Positions 63,642 through 64,000 of a stretch of DNA of 64,000 bases are shown here, in pieces. The DNA is taken from the NCBI RefSeq assembly GCF_011806425.1, contig NZ_JAATOV010000001.1, positions 806,001 to 870,000 of the forward strand, given 5' to 3'. How positions within the stretch are numbered: position 1 is the stretch's first letter; each line of letters opens with the position of its first letter. Source of the DNA: Thalassospira lucentensis (GTDB taxonomy: Bacteria; Pseudomonadota; Alphaproteobacteria; Rhodospirillales; Thalassospiraceae). The notes under the pieces were generated by a model, which saw nothing but the letters and a program-made list of their open reading frames with translations, did no database searches and was not told where the DNA came from. Both the position numbers and the translations under genes were made by a program.

Positions 63642-64000
63642 GACCCATCCGATTTTTCGCAAAATTTGCCGATTTTTGGCGATGCAAGGATTCAGTTATC
63701 CACTTTTGACGCGCCAAGCGGTTTTTGTGTCTTTTATTTTAGGTGTTCGATATTTCGATCACACCCGTCCGTATAAGGTATATTAGCCCAACCAAGAGTT
63801 AGGGGGTCGGAGTCGGCCCTGTGGATTATTGTGGATAACGGGTGCGACTCCGGGTGCATTTTTTCCACAGGTTTTATCCTCCCCATCATACAAAGTTTCT
63901 CAGACCGTTCATCCCGACAGGGATAACTCATTATTTTTTCCCGTAATAGCAGGGATAAAGGGGCAAAAACCAGCTTAATCCACGTTATCCCCATTATTCA
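63642..64000. other. oriC: chromosomal replication origin region (oriC), left part
   Basis: AT-rich stretch (63720-63790) plus several DnaA-type boxes: TTATCCACT (63696-63704), TGTGGATTA (63820-63828), the perfect TGTGGATAA (63830-63838), TTTTCCACA (63861-63869) and TTATCCCCA (63985-63993). It follows ppsR, the canonical alphaproteobacterial oriC neighbour. The origin continues beyond the window. Confidence 0.85.
63820..63838 (+). promoter_or_regulatory. paired DnaA boxes
   Basis: TGTGGATTA and TGTGGATAA in tandem, 10 nt start to start. The second is a perfect 9-mer and the first has one mismatch; both are in the same orientation. Confidence 0.85.

Overview
The window reads as the left flank of a chromosomal replication origin in an alphaproteobacterium of the Rhodospirillales type; gene content and order fit a marine Thalassospira-like organism, which is an inference. 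It is almost all chromosomal core with short intergenic gaps and overlapping start/stop codons. I saw no tRNA, rRNA, CRISPR array or intact insertion sequence.

Layout. 1-9.6 kb: two small dimeric alpha-beta barrel proteins, a DMT exporter with a divergent LysR regulator, inorganic pyrophosphatase, an L,D-transpeptidase-like protein, DUF2333, an Nfu-type Fe-S scaffold, a Bax-like glucosaminidase, a lipoprotein and a permease. 9.7-22.3 kb: malic enzyme (maeB), a stress-like protein, mutS, glnD, murJ, trpS. 22.4-29.4 kb: an Ala/Gln-rich protein, a ribA with a degenerate RibB-like front half, an orphan OmpR-type regulator, yggS, a ThiE-like gene and a family 9 glycosyltransferase. 29.5-32.3 kb: two paralogous porins in tandem. 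32.5-35.4 kb: DUF3576 lipoprotein, a LeuRS-derived fragment, lptE and holA. 35.8-43.0 kb: parB, parA, rsmG, mnmG and mnmE on the minus strand, with three perfect parS palindromes. 43.7-48.0 kb: a ferredoxin, a small conserved protein, a metal-chelate ABC importer and a DUF2946 protein. 48.3-57.7 kb: a YyaL-type protein, ogt, a VOC protein, quinone oxidoreductase, a MESH1-like hydrolase, rho, a chemoreceptor and an XRE protein. 57.7-63.6 kb: smr, a periplasmic solute-binding-like protein, dnaQ, coaE, aroE, maf and ppsR. 63.65-64 kb: an AT-rich region with DnaA boxes, in the classical alphaproteobacterial oriC position beside ppsR.

Functional themes. The right half holds the segregation machinery (ParA, ParB, parS) and oriC about 22-28 kb apart. 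A fourth, one-mismatch parS lies near rho. Envelope biogenesis is represented by murJ, lptE, the porins, the transpeptidase-like protein, the glucosaminidase and the glycosyltransferase. The ABC importer follows a DUF2946 gene and has a long hairpin in its leader.

The most unusual items are: (i) a 232-residue open frame at the normal leuS position, between DUF3576 and lptE, that keeps the C-terminal fold signature of leucyl-tRNA synthetase but has no catalytic half and no KMSKS; (ii) a ParB with a roughly 150-residue acidic tail beyond its usual end; (iii) a candidate small RNA between the two porins; (iv) a structured repeat element just 3' of ribA; (v) a perfect 17-bp palindrome abutting the parS upstream of rsmG.
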